This document shows, piece after piece, positions 60,316 through 64,000 of a DNA stretch of 64,000 bases. The notes beneath the pieces were generated by a model. The model worked only from the letters and a program-made list of their open reading frames with translations. It was not told the DNA's origin and did no database searches. Numbering within the stretch: the first letter of the stretch is position 1; every line of letters starts with the position of its first letter. The stretch covers positions 72,693,501 to 72,757,500 of the forward strand of contig CM027378.1 in NCBI GenBank assembly GCA_015680905.1. Direction: 5' to 3'. The DNA is from Coptis chinensis. Its lineage: Eukaryota; Streptophyta; Magnoliopsida; Ranunculales; Ranunculaceae. Made by a program: the position numbers and the translations under genes.

Positions 60316-62720
60316 ATGATAAGGGAGCTGAGAGAGATGTGTGGAAAGAAAGAAGATGAAGGAGAGTGTTCACAAAGTATACATAGCTTACAAGGCTATC
60401 AAGAACAATTTTTTCTTCAACAACAGCTTCAACAGCAACAACAACTATTTAGTGATGGGTTTTTGGATGGTGGAGGAGGAAGAGGAGGTGGTATACTTTT
60501 TCCTGAAGTCTCACCTATGATACCAGCATGGACTTTCCCTCAAGGTCATCAAACCTTTAATCCTGTTCAGTTCACAACAAACCCAATCCGTGAGCATGAC
60601 CCTTTTCTTGTTCCGCCAGCTACATCATCGTATGCAAGTTTATTCAATAGGAGAGCATCATCTTTACAGTTTGCTTATGAAGGTTCATCATCAGATCATC
60701 ATCTTAGAATCTTATCAGACCCACTTGGACAAACTGTTCATCAACCTGGATCAACACCTTTTGGACTTCAATCTGAGATGGGTAAGATGACTGCTCAAGA
60801 AATAATGGATGCTAAAGCACTTGCAGCATCTAAGAGTCATAGCGAAGCTGAAAGGAGAAGGAGAGAAAGAATCAACAACCATCTTGCTAAATTGCGCAGC
60901 TTGTTACCTAGCACTACCAAAGTGAGTAACCAACGTAACATTGATCTTTCATACAATCATTTCTAATCATACCTCAACGCATATTAAATTATGATCATTT
61001 ATACAGACCCCTTTTGATCTTTAGACCTTTTCAGTAATTCATTGATGTCCTCATGTCCATAATAGTCTTATCAAAGATTCGTATAGATCACCTGAAACGT
61101 ATTATATTCTCATGTGTTTATCTCTTCATTTTTAGTTTTGCTTTTTGATCTTTTCTCTCTTTAAAGATAGGTGAGTAGAAAGATTTCAAGCAAAAAAAAA
61201 AAAAAAAAGATGTTTAATAACTCTTAGTTTTAGTTGGACATGAAAAGTGGGAATAACTAGAAAGTGCATTATTTGCTCTTTTCTTTTGTTTTCTCTCTTT
61301 GGTGTTTTCTTTCATTTGTATGGGTCTTTTGGTGTTTTCATGGAAGAGTTGTGGGCTTGTGGCAGTTCCAAGGAGAAGGAATTAAAAGAGAATAAACGAT
61401 AAAGTGGCTCTTTGATATGATAAAGAGGAACCATAGTGCAGCTAAAAAGCTTACACAGAAGGTTTCTTTGCCGGTGAACAGTTAGCTAATGAAGTGAAAG
61501 AATGCAAGACAAACCAGCATTGTTGTCAGTCACTGAAAATCGTGCCCAGCTCCCCCTTCAGACCCCTCAACTTCACCCCCACATGCAATATACAAAAGGG
61601 AAAGATTAATAACACCTAAAAACAACTAACTTCAACTTCTCCAAGCCCATCTAGCGCTTACTCTTTTTTTAAAAGATTCATTATAACAGCATTTTTACAT
61701 TTTAATTTCCTTAGAAATCTAATATGATGTAAACCTCCATATACAAAATTCACGAGTGTTGGTTCATTTGTCGTCCTAAAGATTTCGTCCCATCTAAAGA
61801 GATCCATCAGTCTTTTTCTCATAATAATTTGAAAAGCAATAGTAAAGATATCCATAATGCAAACATGTATGTTTTCATGTTTTTTTCTTTCATGATTCAA
61901 GTTGTAAAATCATGTCAATCTCTTCTTAGGAGCATTTAAATGAGGTGGCTTTCTTGAGAACTTTGATCAACTACACCACAAACATTACAGTACCCATTGA
62001 TTGAACCATGAATTCGACAAGAAAGGCCATCATAAATTCGCATTTTGTTCTCGATCTGATCGATCTAAAATTTTACTGTGCGCCAACTTTTGTATAGAAA
62101 CCATGTTTTTTTTATAAAATATATATATTTTCTATTTCTATCATGTAGCGAAAGTTGTATTCATAACATGTAATGATGTAATTATTTGCTTGCTTAAATA
62201 AAAGCTATTAGTTCATCTAATTGTGGTTGTTTTTCACTTTGTATAGACAGACAAGGCTTCATTGCTTGCGGAAGTAATTCAACATGTGAAAGAGCTAAAA
62301 CGACAGACATCTCAGATTGCAGAAGCAAGTCCAGTGCCAACTGAGACTGATGAGCTCACAGTTGATGCATCAGATGAAAATGGACAGTTCATAATTAAAG
62401 CATCTCTTTGCTGTGAAGACAGATCTGATCTTCTGCCAGAACTCATCAAGACTTTGAAAGCACTGAAACTAAGGACTTTAAAAGCTGAGATTACTACACT
62501 TGGTGGGAGAGTGAAAAATGTTTTGTTCATTACTGGCGAAGATCAAGAATCAAACAACAACAATGATCAACAACTTCAACAACAACAGGCTATTAATTCC
62601 ATTCAAGAAGCTTTGAAAGCAGTAATGGAAAGAACAGTTGGTGATGATTCTTCTTCTGGGAGTATTAAGAGACAAAGAACTAATATGAACATACTTGACC
62701 ATCAACAAAGGTCTCTTTAA
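60316..62720 (+). CDS. BHLH30: bHLH transcription factor, bHLH30/TMO5-LIKE1 type
   Basis: Two exons, 60316-60921 and 62247-62720, join in phase 0 through GTGAGT...TATAG and give 359 aa. A Gln-rich N-terminus is followed by LGKMTAQEI-type text (MGKMTAQEIMDAKALAASKS). The bHLH (about 172-221) has SHSEAERRRRERINNHLAKL with H175, E179 and R183, the H-E-R set for E-box/G-box binding. An ACT-like fold follows (about 243-295: FIIKASLCCEDRSDLLPELI, then TLGGRVKNVLFITG). The whole order matches Arabidopsis bHLH30 (TMO5-LIKE1), whose clade partners LHW to drive periclinal divisions in vascular cells and cytokinin synthesis. The first ATG is 60316, but the in-frame ATG at 60337 gives MCGKKEDEGEC, which matches the family start better. 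The 1.3-kb intron splits loop from helix 2. Confidence 0.93.
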
Positions 62721-64000
62721 CTTTATAAACCAACTTTTTTTTTTTGGTTGTTTTGGTACTTATTTTGGTTTTGGTGTATGTGTGTGCATTTGTACTAGAA
62801 AACAAAGCTGAAACAAGTAAGAGTGACAGAGAAATAGAGAGGGAAAAGGTGAACAAAAAAGGTTTATGGTTGGTGGATTTTTCTAGTTTGTAAGTTATGG
62901 TTTGGCTTTGGTTTGGTTCATGTAGAAAGAGAGAGCAGATAGTCACAGAAATGGGAGTTTGGACTTCAGTGTAATATTACCAAGAAACCGTAAGGATCTT
63001 TTTCGTGGGAAGAGAAACCTTACAGTGAATCCCAACTTAGATAATATATGGAATTGATTGCTTCGATTCTGATTCTACAAAACATACAGTTCTGTTTTTT
63101 GTTGTGTAGTGAAGAGTGTGTGTGTCACTGTGTCATGAAGACGTTGGTACTTAGTCATGTTACGTATTCTCTCCATTCCTGTTTCCATGCTCTTGGTCTG
63201 TTGGTACAATGTTGTCTTATGTGTTATGTGAACCCTAAGAAGTGGCAGGCAAGTGAAATCCATTGTCATCACATGGTCAGGTAGAAATTTGTCATGTATC
63301 TATATGATGCTGTTGTCGCCCATTTTGTTATTGTAGGTGTGTGCTAGCAATTATGTTTAATTGTTGATGATATAGTTTCTTTTTCTACTCTCTTATTTCT
63401 GAATTTTATGTTTCTCAAACTCGGAGCTAAATAGCTCTCGTCTATACCTACATACATATTACATGCATGGACACATTCAAAAACTAGGGTTGCAAATAAA
63501 TGAGTATGGATAATTATTTTGCTACATTATACATTTATACAGTTGTGCCTATTCGTCACGCATGACTCTCCAACAAGCATCTAGAATTACAATTCTCAAT
63601 CATTTTTTTTGCTGGGTAAGTTAAATATATTAAAAAGATCAAAAAAAAAAAAAAAAAATACAAAAGAATTGATGAGTATTTGGACAAGGGTAATCGATCT
63701 TGGACACACTCATAAAAACACTTCCGTACCCAATTTTAAAATAAATAAATAAAATTATTTTAAACACATTTAGATTTCTAAATTATTCTTGTTTTTTATC
63801 AGATGTATGTACCCAAGACAAAACAAGTCATTTATTTAATATACATAGTGGAACCCCATATTAAATCCTATATACTCTAAGTTCTTCACTTGTAACTGAA
63901 AAAGAAAACGGACTTGTAATTGAAAAAGAACGTGTCCGTTTTCTTTTTCTTTCAAAAGGAAAAAGCGTTCTTAATTTCTTCTTTCAAAAGAACGAATACC
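62721..64000. other. 3' flank of the bHLH gene and intergenic sequence
   Basis: Presumed 3' UTR followed by AT-rich DNA without a supported gene. It includes a poly-A run (about 63642-63658). Confidence 0.4.
63898..63949. repeat. Perfect 16-bp inverted repeat at window end
   Basis: GAAAAAGAAAACGGAC (63898-63913) and GTCCGTTTTCTTTTTC (63934-63949) are exact reverse complements. The left arm overlaps a tandem copy (CTTGTAAYTGAAAAAGAA twice). It may be the edge of a fold-back element continuing beyond the window. Confidence 0.7.

Overview
The window is nuclear DNA of a flowering plant. It is AT-rich, its genes are intron-split and eukaryotic, and it carries plant-specific families: a CYC/TB1-type TCP factor, a TMO5-like bHLH and a type I MADS remnant. 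It also holds typical plant transposons (Helitron, CACTA, hAT, Tourist, Gypsy-type LTR, SINEs). A core eudicot is likely and an asterid possible, but I cannot name the species from sequence alone.

Five real genes are visible. (1) The 3' end of TAF2, a TFIID subunit (37-2224, +). (2) A single-exon CYC/TB1-class TCP transcription factor (16834-18024, -). (3) PRP4, a U4/U6 snRNP WD40 protein and homologue of LACHESIS (21641-24937, -, five coding exons, 561 aa). (4) MSH2, the mismatch-repair ATPase (47507-54614, +, 13 coding exons, 942 aa). (5) A bHLH30/TMO5-like factor (60316-62720, +, two exons, 359 aa). They are unrelated housekeeping and developmental genes and form no cluster or pathway. Remnants include an AGL80-like MADS pseudogene (6153-6716), an IRE1-like kinase N-lobe fragment (3929-4343) and a probable FG-nucleoporin fragment carried by a transposon.

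Most of the rest is transposable elements. 0-16 kb: the TAF2 tail, degenerate Helitron-like DNA, fold-back elements, the two pseudogenes, an old Helitron-related element (7785-11029) holding a hAT MITE that itself holds a Tourist MITE, then a second hAT MITE and SINE-like pieces. 16-25 kb: TCP and PRP4. 25.3-34.2 kb: two head-to-tail non-autonomous Helitrons built from ~55-bp minisatellites, inserted about 380 bp upstream of the PRP4 start codon. 35-46.8 kb: a tandemly repeated unclassified element, one copy broken by a 5.9-kb CACTA element with captured gene fragments and another by a 3.7-kb solo LTR. 47-64 kb: MSH2 and bHLH30 with mostly plain intergenic DNA.

The most notable point is that three separate insertions (Helitron dimer, CACTA, solo LTR) can each be checked against an unoccupied paralogous copy of the target site inside this same window. 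That fixes the element ends to the base. The Helitron dimer, with its direct CTAG|TC junction and its duplicated internal modules, is the best candidate for something under-described. All calls come from reading the sequence; no database search was run.
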